Positions 25,521-35,800 of a DNA stretch of 64,000 nucleotides are shown here, one piece after another. A program made the position numbers and the translations under genes. Origin of the DNA: DATBGO01 sp963840095 (GTDB lineage Bacteria; Actinomycetota; Actinomycetes; Streptosporangiales; Streptosporangiaceae); NCBI GenBank assembly GCA_963840095.1, contig CAWIXN010000009.1, positions 1-64,000 of the forward strand. The letters are read 5' to 3'. Within the stretch, counting starts at the first letter, position 1; every line of letters begins with the position of its first letter. Below the pieces are notes generated by a model. It saw only the letters and a list, made by a program, of their open reading frames with translations. It made no database searches and was not told the origin of the DNA.

Positions 25521-27392
25521 ATGGCTCGCTATCCGAACATCAGCGACCACGGCCTGATCGGCGACCTGCAGACCGCTGCGCTGGTCACCGACGATGGCAC
25601 GGTGGACTGGTTCTGCAGCCCGCGGTTCGACTCGCCGAGCATCTTCGCCTCGCTGCTCGACGCCGACAAGGGCGGTCATTTCAAGATCTCGGCCGACCAG
25701 GAATGCACCACCAAGCAGCTGTACCTGCCGGAGACCGCGATCCTGATCACCAGGTTCATGACGCCGGATGGTGTCGGTGAGGTGCATGACTTCATGCCGA
25801 TCGCGATGGGGAAGGCCACCGACCGGCACCGGCTGGTCCGGCAGCTGCGGGTGGCCAGGGGAACCATGCGGTTCACGATGGACCTGCAGCCCCGGTTCGA
25901 CTACGGGCGGGCCAAGCACACGATCGACGTCACCGAGAACGGCGCGGTGTTCCGGTCCGACGGCGGCCAGGAGCTCACCCTGCACACGATCGGCCGGCGC
26001 GCCTCGGGCAAGGACAAGGGAGACCACACCGCGCTCAAGCGGCACGGCCAGGGCCTGCGGGCGTCCTGGACGCTGCACGAGGGCGAGACCACCGGCGTGG
26101 TGATCGAGTCGGTGGGCGGCCAGCCCCGGCGGCTGCCCCCGGCCGAGCTGGCCAGGCTGGCCGACGACACCGCCGACGCCTGGCGGAGATGGCTGAAGCG
26201 CTCGACCTACACCGGCCGGTGGCGGGAGATGGTGACCAGGTCCGCGATGACCCTGAAGCTGCTGACTTACGCGCCGACCGGGGCGCCGGTCGCCGCGGCC
26301 ACCATGGGACTGCCTGAGCAGGTCGGCGGCGAGCGTAACTGGGACTACCGGTACACCTGGATCAGGGACGCCTCATTCTCGATCTACGCGCTGCTCGGGC
26401 TCGGTTACATGGAGGAGGCTGCCGCGTTCGGCTACTGGATGCGCGAGCGGGTGACCGAACAGGCGGGCAACGGCTCGGGCCCGCTGAAGATCATGTACCG
26501 GGTGGACGGGTCGTCCGATCTCACCGAGGAGACGCTCGACCATCTGGAGGGATGGCGCGGCTCGCGGCCGGTGCGGCTCGGCAACGGCGCGTCCGACCAG
26601 CTGCAGCTCGACATCTACGGTGAGTCGCTGGACGCGATGTACCTCGCCGATGCCAACGGCCTGGAGATGGCGCACCAGGGCTGGCTGGCCATCACGGAGA
26701 TCATCGAGTGGCTCTGCGAGCACTGGGACCAGCCCGAGGAGGGCATCTGGGAGACCCGCGGCGGCCGCAAGAACTTCACCTACGGGCGGTTCCAGAGCTG
26801 GGTGGCCCTGGACCGGGCGGTCCGGCTGGCCGAGCGGCATGGCCGGCCGGCCGACCTCGGCCGGTGGACCACCGAGCGGGACCTGATTTACGAGCAGATC
26901 ATGAAGCGCGGCTGGAACTCCAAGGTCGGCGCGTTCACCCAGCACTACACGACCGATGTCCTCGACTCCTCGCTGCTGCTCATGCCGCTGCAGGGGTTCA
27001 TCGCGCCGCGGGACCCGATGTGGACGTCCACGCTCGATGCGATGAACCGCGAGCTGGTCTCCGACAGCCTGGTCTACCGGTACAACCCGGGCGCATCGCC
27101 CGACGGCCTGCGGGGGAGCGAGGGCACCTTCTCCCTGTGCACGTTCTGGTACGTCGACGCGCTGGCCCGGGCGGGACGGCTGGAGGAGGCGGGGCTGGTC
27201 TTCGAGAAGATGCACACCTACGCCAACCACCTCGGGCTGTACTCCGAGGAGATCAGCCAGACCGGCGAGCAGCTGGGCAACTTCCCGCAGGCGTTCAGTC
27301 ACCTGTCGCTGATCAGCGCGGCGATCAACCTGGACTACCAGCTCGACCACGGTGCAGGCTCGGTCGAGCGGGTCCTGTCCCGCGATCACTAG
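25521..27392 (+). CDS. GH15 family glycosidase (trehalase/glucoamylase-like)
   Basis: A 623-residue intracellular enzyme without signal peptide. The N-terminal beta-domain starts IGDLQTAALVTDDGTVDWFC, and the (alpha/alpha)6 barrel contains NWDYRYTWIRDASF, IWETRGG (likely catalytic acid) and YSEEISQTGEQLGNFPQAFS (likely catalytic base). This is the actinobacterial GH15 group that includes the mycobacterial trehalase. It probably cleaves trehalose or a related alpha-glucoside. RBS AGAGGAGG precedes ATG 25521. A broken relative lies 760 bases downstream. Confidence 0.9.
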   Translation: MARYPNISDHGLIGDLQTAALVTDDGTVDWFCSPRFDSPSIFASLLDADKGGHFKISADQECTTKQLYLPETAILITRFMTPDGVGEVHDFMPIAMGKATDRHRLVRQLRVARGTMRFTMDLQPRFDYGRAKHTIDVTENGAVFRSDGGQELTLHTIGRRASGKDKGDHTALKRHGQGLRASWTLHEGETTGVVIESVGGQPRRLPPAELARLADDTADAWRRWLKRSTYTGRWREMVTRSAMTLKLLTYAPTGAPVAAATMGLPEQVGGERNWDYRYTWIRDASFSIYALLGLGYMEEAAAFGYWMRERVTEQAGNGSGPLKIMYRVDGSSDLTEETLDHLEGWRGSRPVRLGNGASDQLQLDIYGESLDAMYLADANGLEMAHQGWLAITEIIEWLCEHWDQPEEGIWETRGGRKNFTYGRFQSWVALDRAVRLAERHGRPADLGRWTTERDLIYEQIMKRGWNSKVGAFTQHYTTDVLDSSLLLMPLQGFIAPRDPMWTSTLDAMNRELVSDSLVYRYNPGASPDGLRGSEGTFSLCTFWYVDALARAGRLEEAGLVFEKMHTYANHLGLYSEEISQTGEQLGNFPQAFSHLSLISAAINLDYQLDHGAGSVERVLSRDH

Positions 27393-27500
27393 CGCGGCAG
27401 TTCACCCGGGCCGGGCGATGCCGAGGCCGCCGCGAGCGCCGAGGGTGGCCTCTGCCGGGAGCTGGCGGGCGGGACCCGCCGCATGATGAGCGGAGACGTG

Positions 27501-27992
27501 ATGGCTGCCCTGACGGTGTGGAAATTCAGCTCGCCAGCCGGGGCCGATGAGGCGCTCGACACCCTCGCCAGGCTGCAGAGCCAGCATTTCGTCCAGGTGC
27601 ATGACGCGGCCGTGGTCAGCTGGCCGGCCGGGGCCAGGAAACCGGCCACGCACGAGATGCACAGCGCGAAGGGCGCGGGAGCGCTGGGCGGCGGGTTCTG
27701 GGGGCTGCTGTTCGGGCTCATCTTCTTCGTTCCGCTGCTGGGGCTCGCCATCGGCGCGGCCAGCGGCGCGATCCTCGGGTCGATGAAGGAGGTCGGGATC
27801 AGCGACACATTCATCGCCGAGGTACGGGACAAGGTGACCCCGGGGACGTCCGCGCTGTTCGCGCTGACCTCGGACGCGGTACCCGACCGGGTGGCCGAGG
27901 CCTTCAGCCAGACGCGTCCCGAGCTCATCAGGACGAACCTGTCAGCCGATCAGGAAGCCAGGCTGCGCGAGGTCTTCAGCCAGGACGGCTGA
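27501..27992 (+). CDS. DUF1269 family membrane protein (163 aa)
   Basis: The start at ATG 27501 follows GAGCGGAG; an in-frame ATG at 27483 is possible. The sequence begins with the DUF1269 pattern LTVWKFSSPAGADEALDTLA, has a glycine-rich hydrophobic hairpin (GALGGGFWGLLFGLIFFVPL, LGLAIGAASGAILGSM) and a C-terminal domain resembling ferredoxin-like folds (GTSALFALTSDAVPDRVAEA). Proteins of this type are stress-linked in actinobacteria; the biochemical role is unknown. A weak TCACC/GGTGA palindrome lies just after the stop (28006-28024). Confidence 0.85.
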   Translation: MAALTVWKFSSPAGADEALDTLARLQSQHFVQVHDAAVVSWPAGARKPATHEMHSAKGAGALGGGFWGLLFGLIFFVPLLGLAIGAASGAILGSMKEVGISDTFIAEVRDKVTPGTSALFALTSDAVPDRVAEAFSQTRPELIRTNLSADQEARLREVFSQDG

Positions 27993-28153
27993 CCCTGGGC
28001 CGTCCCTCACCTGCGGAGGGTGACGACCCGTCGGCCCGGGCCTGCGCAGACTGCGGACAGCGGCGAGGATCCGCGGCAAGGACCGGCCCGGCCGCGGCTG
28101 GCCGGCCGGATCCGGGGCTCCGCGGCGGCCGCCAGGCTCGGGGAGGCTCGCGA

Positions 28154-29402
28154 ATGTCCCGCATGATCGAGGATTACGCGCTCATCGGCGACCTCCACAC
28201 CGCTGCGCTGGTGGCCAGGGACGGCTCGATCGACTGGCTCTGCCTGCCGAGATTCGACTCGGCGGCGTGCTTCTGCGCGCTGCTCGGCGAGGACAGGCAC
28301 GGGCACTGGCGGATAGCGCCTGCCGAGACGGGCGCCGGGGTGAGCCAGCGCTACCTGCCGGACACGCTGACCTTGCAGACCGAGTTCGGCACCGCCTCCG
28401 GCGTGTTCAGGCTCACCGACTGCATGCCACCGCGCGGCGGCGACCCGGTCCTGGTGCGGATGATCGAGGGCATCAGCGGCAGCGTCGCGGTGCGGATGAC
28501 GCTCGCGGCGCGGTTCGAGTACGGGGTCGGCCCAGCCCAGGATCCAGCGCCGGGACGGCGCGCACTCCATCCGCGCGGGCGCGCAGGCCCTGTGGCTGTT
28601 CGGGCCGGTGGAGACGGCGCGGCTGGCGGCCCGGATGGCGGGGATTCCCAGTGCCATCGACCCATGGGAGCAGGAGGAGGTTCTCGGCTTCCTCGAGTCG
28701 GGCTGGCGCGAGCCCGACGCGGGAAACTGGGAGGTGCGCGGGCCGCCGCGGCAGTTCGTTCACTCCAAGCTCATGGTCTAGGCGGCCGCGGACGCGGCGG
28801 TCAAGATGATCGAGCGGTTCGGGGACGCCGGGCCGGCCGGACGCTGGCGCGCGCTGCGAGCCGAGGTCAGGTCGGACGTGCTGGACCAGGGTTACGACCT
28901 GGTCGGTGAGACGTTCGTCCAGCATTACGCGGGCACCGGCGTCGACGCCAGCCTGCTGCGCCTGGCCCAGCTGGGCTTCCTGCCGCCCAGCGACGAGCGG
29001 CTGAGGAGCACGGTCGCTGCAATCGCGCGGCAGCTGGACCGCGGCGGAGTGCTGCTGCGCTACCGGCCGGACCCGGCGGACAGCCTGGACAGCCTGCCGC
29101 CCGGCGCCGGGTGCTACCTGCCCGCCACGTTCTGGCTGGCGCAGTGCTACGCCCTGATGGGGCGGAGCGGCGAGGCCCGCCGGGCCTTCGCGGGAGCGCT
29201 GGAGCTGCGCAACGACGTGGGGCTGCTGCCGGAGGACTACGACCCGCTGCGCAGGCGGTTCGCAGGGAACTTCCCGCTGACTGCCAGCCACGCCGCCGTG
29301 GCCGCGACGGCCGCGGCGCTGGATTCGCCGGAGTCACCGGCCGGGGCGGCGAGATTCACCCCCGCCGGGCGAGGCGCCGGGGTCGCTACTTGGACACGGT
29401 GA
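28154..29402 (+). pseudogene. Broken second GH15 glycosidase gene
   Basis: The first ~120 codons from ATG 28154 encode a clear GH15 N-terminus (ALIGDLHTAALVARDGSIDW). A frameshift near 28530 then moves the frame; the next frame gives RRDGAHSIRAGAQALWLFG. Family members then have ~200 residues of barrel including the NWDYRY block, which is missing here. The sequence resumes with NWEVRGPPRQFVHSKLMV and hits TAG at 28779-28781 where the family has a tryptophan (TGG). The end of the barrel is intact to the stop at 29402. One frameshift, one internal deletion and one nonsense change make it non-functional. Confidence 0.85.
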
Positions 29403-29480
29403 GCACGGGACCGACCTGCGGATCCGGGGCGGTACCTGATCGACCCGGGTACCGCGGCGCAGGACGGCAGGAGGTGACCA

Positions 29481-30866
29481 GTGGCCGGTGCGACCAGCGC
29501 GCACGAGCCTGCCGCTGCCGGGGGCACGCCGGCGGACGAGCAGGCCGAGCTTGAGGAGCTGCGGGCCGAGGTGCAGCGGCTGCGGGCTGAGGTCAGCGAC
29601 GTCCGGGCCGGGCCGGGCGCGGGCGCCGGCCAACCCGCCGCCGGGGGCAGGCGGCACATCAGCTGGCGGTCTCCGGTGTCCGCGCTGCTCATCGTGCTGG
29701 GCTGCGTGCTCGCACCGCTCGCCGTCCTGGCCGTGTGGGCGGCCAACCAGGTCTCCAATACCAGCCGATATGTGGCGAACGTGGCGCCGCTCATTCACCA
29801 GCCCGCGATCCAGGGCGCGCTGACCGACAAGATCACCCCGGAGATCACCAGCAAGCTCAACGTGCAGGGCCTCACCAACCAAGTCGCCACCGAGCTAGGC
29901 AGCCGGGGCCTGCCCAAGGTAGCCACGCTGCTGCACAGCTTCTCCGGGTCGATCGCCAGCGGCGTGGCGGGTTTCGTGCACAGCGCGGTGGCCAAGATCG
30001 TGGCCAGCCCGGCGGCGGCCAGGATCTGGACGCAGGCGAACCAGGTGGCTCACGCCGAGATCGTCAAGGCGCTATCCGGGCAGGGAAACGGGGCCATCAA
30101 GCTGAGCAACGGCAACGTCACGCTCGGTCTCGGCCCATTCATCAACCAGGTCAAGCAGGATCTGAGCGCCCACGGGCTCACCGTCGTGCAGAAGATCCCG
30201 CCGATCAATCCCACGTTCACGCTGTTCTCGTCGAAGTACCTGGTGAAGGCCCAGTCGGGTTACCGGCTCATCAACGACCTCAAGATCGCGCTGCCGCTGC
30301 TGGCGCTGGCTCTGCTGGCCGCGGGCATCTATATCGCCCGGGGCCACCGGCGGGCCCTGATCGGGGCCGCGCTCGGCCTGGCGGGCTCGATGGTGGTGCT
30401 GGCCATCGGGCTGGCCATCGGCCGGGCGATCTACCTGAACAGCGTGCCGACCACCACGCTGCCTTCCGACGCCGCGGCGGCGCTGTTCGACACCCTGGTC
30501 AGGTTCATCAAGGACGGCCTGCGGGCGCTGCTCGTCCTGGGGCTGCTGGTGGCGGCGGGGGGGTTCTTCATGGGTCCGTCGGTCACCGCGGTGCGGACCC
30601 GCGCCGCCCTGAAGAACGGCCTGGCCTGGCTCCGGACGCGCGGGGAACGGGCCGGGGTGTCCGCCGGACCGGTTGGTACCTGGACATACGGCCACCGCAA
30701 GCTGCTGCGGATCAGCGCGGTGATCCTGATCGTGCTGATCTTCATTTTCTGGGGCCAGCCGACCGGTCTGGTCGTGCTGCTGCTGGCCATCGTGCTGCTC
30801 GTGCTCCTCGGGCTGATCGAGCTCATCGGCCGGCCGCCGGCCGCGCGAGCGGCCGGGCACCCGTGA
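29481..30866 (+). CDS. Multi-pass membrane protein of unknown function (461 aa)
   Basis: GTG 29481 follows an ideal AGGAGGTGA. Residues 20-45 form a short coiled coil (QAELEELRAEVQRLRAEVSD). A first transmembrane helix lies near 68-88, an external domain of ~170 residues (VSNTSRYVANVAPLIHQPAI onward) follows, and then about four helices between 270 and 450. The layout, an extracytoplasmic alpha-helical domain between one and several helices, is common in actinobacterial envelope proteins. I do not recognise a functional family. A 39-bp tandem repeat covers its last codons. Confidence 0.78.
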   Translation: MAGATSAHEPAAAGGTPADEQAELEELRAEVQRLRAEVSDVRAGPGAGAGQPAAGGRRHISWRSPVSALLIVLGCVLAPLAVLAVWAANQVSNTSRYVANVAPLIHQPAIQGALTDKITPEITSKLNVQGLTNQVATELGSRGLPKVATLLHSFSGSIASGVAGFVHSAVAKIVASPAAARIWTQANQVAHAEIVKALSGQGNGAIKLSNGNVTLGLGPFINQVKQDLSAHGLTVVQKIPPINPTFTLFSSKYLVKAQSGYRLINDLKIALPLLALALLAAGIYIARGHRRALIGAALGLAGSMVVLAIGLAIGRAIYLNSVPTTTLPSDAAAALFDTLVRFIKDGLRALLVLGLLVAAGGFFMGPSVTAVRTRAALKNGLAWLRTRGERAGVSAGPVGTWTYGHRKLLRISAVILIVLIFIFWGQPTGLVVLLLAIVLLVLLGLIELIGRPPAARAAGHP

Positions 30867-30957
30867 CGCCGGTGCCGCCGGGCGCGAATGGCCGGGCACC
30901 CGTGACGCCGGTGCCGCCGGGCGCGAATGGCCGGGCACCCGTGACGCCGGCGCCGCC
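30851..30957. repeat. 39-bp tandem repeat, about 2.7 copies
   Basis: The unit starting GGCCGGGCACCCGTGACG at 30851 recurs at 30890 and, partly, at 30929. The stop of the membrane protein gene lies inside the first copy, so most of the array is non-coding. Confidence 0.85.
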
Positions 30958-30994
30958 CGCGCTCCACGACCTTCCGGGCTAGGGCTGGGCCAGC

Positions 30995-31660
30995 TTGCTC
31001 GCCCAGGCTGCGGGGTTCGCGCTGCTCGCGGCCCTGTCACCGACGGCGCTGCTGGTGGCGGCGGTCTATCTCGGTTCGGCTAACCCGAGACGGACGGCGC
31101 TGATCTACCTGGCCGGCGCGGTGGTGATGAGCACGGTCATGGCCATCGTCGTCCTGCTCGTGCTGCGGGCCGGTCACTTCGAACTGCCGAGCCACCACCG
31201 GACGCGCTACGGCCTGCGGCTCGCTCTCGGCCTGGCGATCCTGCTCGGCGGCCTGGTGGTGGTCCGCCGGAAGCCCAAGCAGCCCGACCCGGACAAGCCG
31301 GGCCAGGGGCTTGTCTCCCGGATGGTGGCCAGCCCTGCGCCGCTGAGCGCCTTCGCGGCCGGCATCGTGATCTTCGCTCCTTCGCTGACCTTCGTCGCGG
31401 CGGTGCAAGTGGTCGCGACGGCGCGGACGAGCGTCCCCTTCGAGGTCCTCACGCTGGCGCTGATCGTGGTCATCAACGTCATGTTCGTCTGGCTGCCGCT
31501 GGTCTGCTACTTGTTCGCGCCCGAGCCGACCACGCGGCACCTCAAGAGGTTCAACGCCTGGCTGCGGGCCCACGGGTACCAGCTGCTCGCTGGCGGACTG
31601 CTCGCAGCTGGCTTGCTGCTGGCTCTCGACGGCGCCCTCGGCCTGACCGGCGTCGTATAG
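30995..31660 (+). CDS. GAP/Sap family membrane protein (lipid-addressing type)
   Basis: A 221-residue protein with six hydrophobic helices. The start ALLAALSPTALLVAAVYLGS and the repeated SP-(T/S)-hydrophobic pattern (APSLTFVAAVQVVATA) fit the GAP family, which includes the mycobacterial Sap protein that helps place sulfolipids and glycopeptidolipids at the cell surface. An in-frame stop at 30980-30982 leaves TTG 30995 as the only plausible start. It probably acts in envelope lipid export, but no lipid-synthesis gene adjoins it. Confidence 0.75.
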   Translation: MLAQAAGFALLAALSPTALLVAAVYLGSANPRRTALIYLAGAVVMSTVMAIVVLLVLRAGHFELPSHHRTRYGLRLALGLAILLGGLVVVRRKPKQPDPDKPGQGLVSRMVASPAPLSAFAAGIVIFAPSLTFVAAVQVVATARTSVPFEVLTLALIVVINVMFVWLPLVCYLFAPEPTTRHLKRFNAWLRAHGYQLLAGGLLAAGLLLALDGALGLTGVV

Positions 31661-31782
31661 AGGCCGGTTGGCGGGTTGGTCTGGGCGCTGGCCATCGGCC
31701 CGGGCCGCTATTTCCGGTTAGTCTGCCCGGATTCGTTCGGGGCTGGGCTGGGCGGGGCGCCCGGCCTGCGGCCGGGCGTGGG

Positions 31783-31815
31783 AGAGCCCCGCCCCCTGGG
31801 CGGGGACGGGGCTCT
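31783..31815. terminator. Bidirectional terminator-type hairpin
   Basis: AGAGCCCCGCCCC and GGGGACGGGGCTCT form a GC-rich stem of about 13 pairs with a short loop, followed by TTCGCTTCG. It sits between the convergent GAP and DUF7144 genes and could end both transcripts. Confidence 0.75.
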
Positions 31816-31850
31816 TCGCTTCGCCTGGCGCCTCGCGTGCCGCGGCTAGA

Positions 31851-32447
31851 TCAAGCGGTTTGCCGTCGGCCTGTAGCCAGGAGTGCCCAGATGATGAATA
31901 CGTCGATGGCGATCACGATGATCGACCAGAGCGGATAGTAGGGGAGGAACAGGAAGTTCGCTACGGCATCTACCACCGCGAGGAAAACGCCCACATACCT
32001 CGCCCAGCGCTGCCCGAGAAGCAGGCAGACGCCCACGGCGAAGACGAGGCACCCGATGATCAGGTGTGTCCATCCCCACGACTTGATGCTGTAAGTGAAC
32101 GTGTACGTCGGCACCGTGGTGTAGAAAGCGCCCTTGAGGATCCCGGTGATCCCGACGAAGAAGCCCCACAAACCCGCCAGTACCAGCAGCGTCCCGGCGA
32201 GGACCATCCCTCCGGTGGCCGCGGGGCTGGCGTCCGTGTAGGGCCCGTAATCTTGCCGCGCCGCATTGCGCTCATAGTCGGCGGGCATGCCCGCTGCGCC
32301 GTGCCCGGCTGTCCCGTCCGGCACGCTTGTTGCGCCCGGTACGCTAGTTGCGCCCTGCGTGCTTGTTGCGCCCTGCGCACCCGCGGCGCCTTGCATGTTC
32401 GCGGCGCCCTGTTGATATCCGGTTGCTCGCTCCTGTGCACTGCTCAT
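31851..32447 (-). CDS. DUF7144-type four-helix membrane protein (198 aa)
   Basis: ATG 32447. Residues 1-55 are a degenerate Gln-Gly-Ala-Thr repeat (QGAA, QGATST, PGATSV), then four hydrophobic helices from about 80 to 190 (GMVLAGTLLVLAGLWGFFVG, HLIIGCLVFAVGVCLLLG, YVGVFLAVVDAVANFLFL, WSIIVIAIDVFIIWALLA). This matches the small actinobacterial membrane family of unknown role. It is divergent from the LuxR regulator gene, and a candidate operator lies between them. Confidence 0.8.
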   Translation of the reverse strand: MSSAQERATGYQQGAANMQGAAGAQGATSTQGATSVPGATSVPDGTAGHGAAGMPADYERNAARQDYGPYTDASPAATGGMVLAGTLLVLAGLWGFFVGITGILKGAFYTTVPTYTFTYSIKSWGWTHLIIGCLVFAVGVCLLLGQRWARYVGVFLAVVDAVANFLFLPYYPLWSIIVIAIDVFIIWALLATGRRQTA

Positions 32448-32814
32448 GAAAGCAGCCCCCTTTCTCCAGGCCGGCCACGACGAAGTGCTCGCGGCTCCGG
32501 CGCCTCAGGCGCGACCCCGTTTCCCCCGGCAGCCAGCGGGCCAGCCGCTGCACTGTAGTAGCTGCACTGTTGACTGCCCTACCGGGCGTAACCGGTGCCT
32601 TACCCCTGTGACGCTACGGACTTCGGTGCTGAAGCGGCATCATCCATCTCGGGTGATACGGCGTCGCCGGGCGTGCCACCGCAAAATGGGCCTTGATTGG
32701 CCCTCCTAGGCCCTGGGTAGGAAGGTGAGGGGCTCTGAGCTGCACATTTCACCCGGCAGGGTGAGGGACCGACAGTTCGTTCGCACGTGCTGCCAGCGCC
32801 CGTCGGGGGAATTC
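32448..32814. other. Divergent promoter region of DUF7144 and LuxR genes
   Basis: A 367-base intergenic stretch with no gene. It contains the candidate operator at 32636-32657 and a long leader before the LuxR start. Confidence 0.5.
32636..32657. promoter_or_regulatory. Candidate operator, ATCATC-N7-GGTGAT palindrome
   Basis: GGCATCATCC at 32636-32645 and CGGGTGAT at 32650-32657. It lies 158 bases before the LuxR start and 189 before the DUF7144 start. It matches 23608-23629 at 18 of 22 positions. Confidence 0.5.
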
Positions 32815-35800
32815 ATGACGAGTACGACAAAGCCTGCCGCAACGGGCCAGTCACGGGCTGCGGGCCAGCCACGGGCAGCGGCTCAGTCGCGAGCAGCGGT
32901 TCAGTCGCGGGCTGGCGGCCAGCCGCGGGTTGCGGGCCAGCCACGGGCTGCGGGCCAGCCACGGGCTGCGGGCCAGCCACGAAAATCGGGTCGGCCGCGC
33001 GTCTCGGGCCGGCCGCGGGCCGCACGCCAGTCCCAGGAAACGGCGCAAAAGCCGCGGACAGCAGCGCGACAGCCCGAAGCTGCCCCGCCGCAGGGGGCCG
33101 GCCGGTCTCGGGAGGCCGGGCCGTCTGCGGAGGCGGGGCCGTCTGCGGCGGCGGGGCCGTCTGCGGAGGCCGGGCCGTCTGCGGAGGCCGGACCCTCTCA
33201 GGTCAGGTCGCAGCGGCCGACGCGGCCACCCCGGATGCCAGGACAGCCCGGCCTGCTCGACGGCCAGCCGGCGCCCAGGCAGCCGCTCGATGGTAGGCCC
33301 GTATCCCGGCGGCCGCCGGACGGCCAGCCGGCGGACGGCCAGCTGGCGGCCGGGCAGCTGGCGGCCGGGCAGCTGGTGGCCGGGCAGCCACGGCTGCTCG
33401 AGGACAAGCTGCAGATACCGCAGCCGAGCCTGGCCCTGCTGCGCCGCCGTCGGCTGACCGACAAGATCGAGCAGGCCACCCGGCACCGGGTAACCGTCGT
33501 GTCAGGCCCCGCCGGAGCAGGGAAAACCATCGCCTGCGCGGCCTGGGCGGCGGTCACGCCGGCCACCCGCCGGGTGGCCTGGCTGACGCTGGACGCCGAG
33601 GACGGCGATCCGGCCAGGTTCTGGGCCTACGTCGGGGCCGCGCTGAGCCGGGTCGCAGCAGTGCCCGCGGATGTGCTGCGGTCGGTGGCCGATGTGCCGC
33701 CCGACGCATTCCCGCTGCGCCTGGTGGAGGCCGCGCAGCAGCTCGCCGAGCCGGTGGTGCTGGTCCTTGATGACGTGCACGAGATCGCCGATGGCGCCGT
33801 GCTGCCCGCTCTGGACCTGCTGATCAGGCACGCCCCGGCCGAGCTGCGGCTCGTCTTGTCAGGCCGCTGCCCGCCCGGCCTTCAGCTGGCCAGGCTCCGG
33901 GTGTGCGGCGAACTTGCCGACATCGGAGCGGCCGACCTCGCCTGCACCGCCGAGGAGGCCGACGCCTACTTCGGCATGCTCGGCCTGGACGTCGATCCCG
34001 CCGAGCGAGACCAGCTGCTGCGCCGCACCGAGGGCTGGATGGCAGGAATGCGGCTGGCCGCGATGCGGGCCAGGTCCCCGGCCCGCGGCACCGCTCGGAT
34101 CACCGACATCGCCGGTGATGAGCCGATGGTCACCGACTATCTCTGGGACGAGGTGCTCGGCAGGCAGCCGGCCCAGATCCGGCTCTTCCTGCTCAGGACC
34201 AGCGTCACCGAGCAGGTGACCGGAGAACTCGCCGACGAGCTGACCGGCGAGGCCGGCGGCGCCATGACCCTGGAACGGCTTAGCCGGGAGAGCGGCTTCG
34301 TCGAGGCCCCCGGCAACAGCCACGCCGACCACGGCCAGTACCGGTACCACCCGCTGCTGCGCGACGTGCTTACGGCCGAGCTGCACCGGCAGATCCCGCA
34401 CGAGATACCGATCCTGCTGCGCCGGGCCGCCCGCTGGCACGCCGCACATGGCCAGCCGATCGAGGCGGTGCGGTGCGCGGCCCAGGCAAGCGACTGGGAC
34501 TACGCGGCGCACGTGCTCGCGGAGGCCGGCCTGGCTGCCCTGCTGAACGACGGGGCCGCCGAGCTTGAGCAGGTACTGGCGCTCTTCCCGGCTGATCGGC
34601 GGGCCGATGAGGCGGCCGTCGCGGCCGCGCTGGCCACGGTGCGGCTGTGGAACGGCGATCCGGACAGCGCGGCACACCACCTGGATGCCGCCCACCGCGG
34701 CCTGGGGCGGTGCTCGGAGGGCGCCCGGCGGGTCATCGAGCCGTGGCTGGCGGCGCTGCGGGTGATGCAGGCCACGAGCCGGTCCGACGCCGACCCTGGC
34801 CTGCTCGCGCACGGCTGGGCACTGGCCGAGCGGGCCCTCCTGACGGCGGGAACGCTGACCGAGCACCGGGCCGTCGGCCTGCTCTGGTTCGCGCTGGGCG
34901 CGGCCCGGCTGCGGCGCTGGGAGATCGAGGATGCCCGTTATGCGCTCGACCACGCTGACCGCCAGCTGGCCGCCGGTACCCTCGCGACGCTCCGGATCCG
35001 GGCCGTCGGCTGGCAGGCGTTGGCCGATGCCTGGTACGGGGACCTGGCACGGGCCGGCCGGGAGGCCGGCAGCGTGCGGGAGTCCGCCAGCGCCGACTCC
35101 GCTGCCCGCTGCCTGGCCGATCTCGCCGCGGCCCAGGTCAGCCTGGCACGCGATGAGCTGTCAGCGGCCCGGTCGCTGCTGGACGAGGCGGACCGGCTGG
35201 TGCCCGAGCCGCTGCCTGGCGAGCCGGTGCCCGGGGTGGTCTGCGCGCTGATCAGGGCGCGGGTGCTGCTGGCCGACGGGGATACCTCCGGGGCCAGGAG
35301 CCTGGTGATCAGGCTGCGCGAGCTGCATGCGGCCGCCGATCCGGCTCTCGATGGCGTGCTGAACGTGCTGGACGGTGAGATCGCGCTGCGCGCCGGGGAC
35401 ACCGGCCGGGCCAGGATCTTGCTCGCGCTGACCGACGACGGGCAGTACTTCGACCGAGCGGACGGACGGCTGGCCCAGGGGCGGCTGCTACTGTCCGACG
35501 GCGACTACAAGGGGGCCCTGGAGGCCGTGGCACCATGCGTCGATGGCACCGCCGACGCGATGACCCTCCGGGACAAGATGGCCGCGCTGCTGGTCAGCAC
35601 GGTGGCGCACCGGCGGCTGGGGCTGACCGACAGCGCGGCCGAGTTCCTTGAGCAGGCGCTAGCCCTCGCCGAGCCCGACGACGCCTGCCGGGTCTTCCTC
35701 GACGCCGGGCAGCCAGCCAGGTCGGCGGTCACCGTGCTCGTCCCGCCGACCAGCCGCAGCGCTGCGTTCGCCGGCCGGATCCTGGAGCGGTTCGATACCC

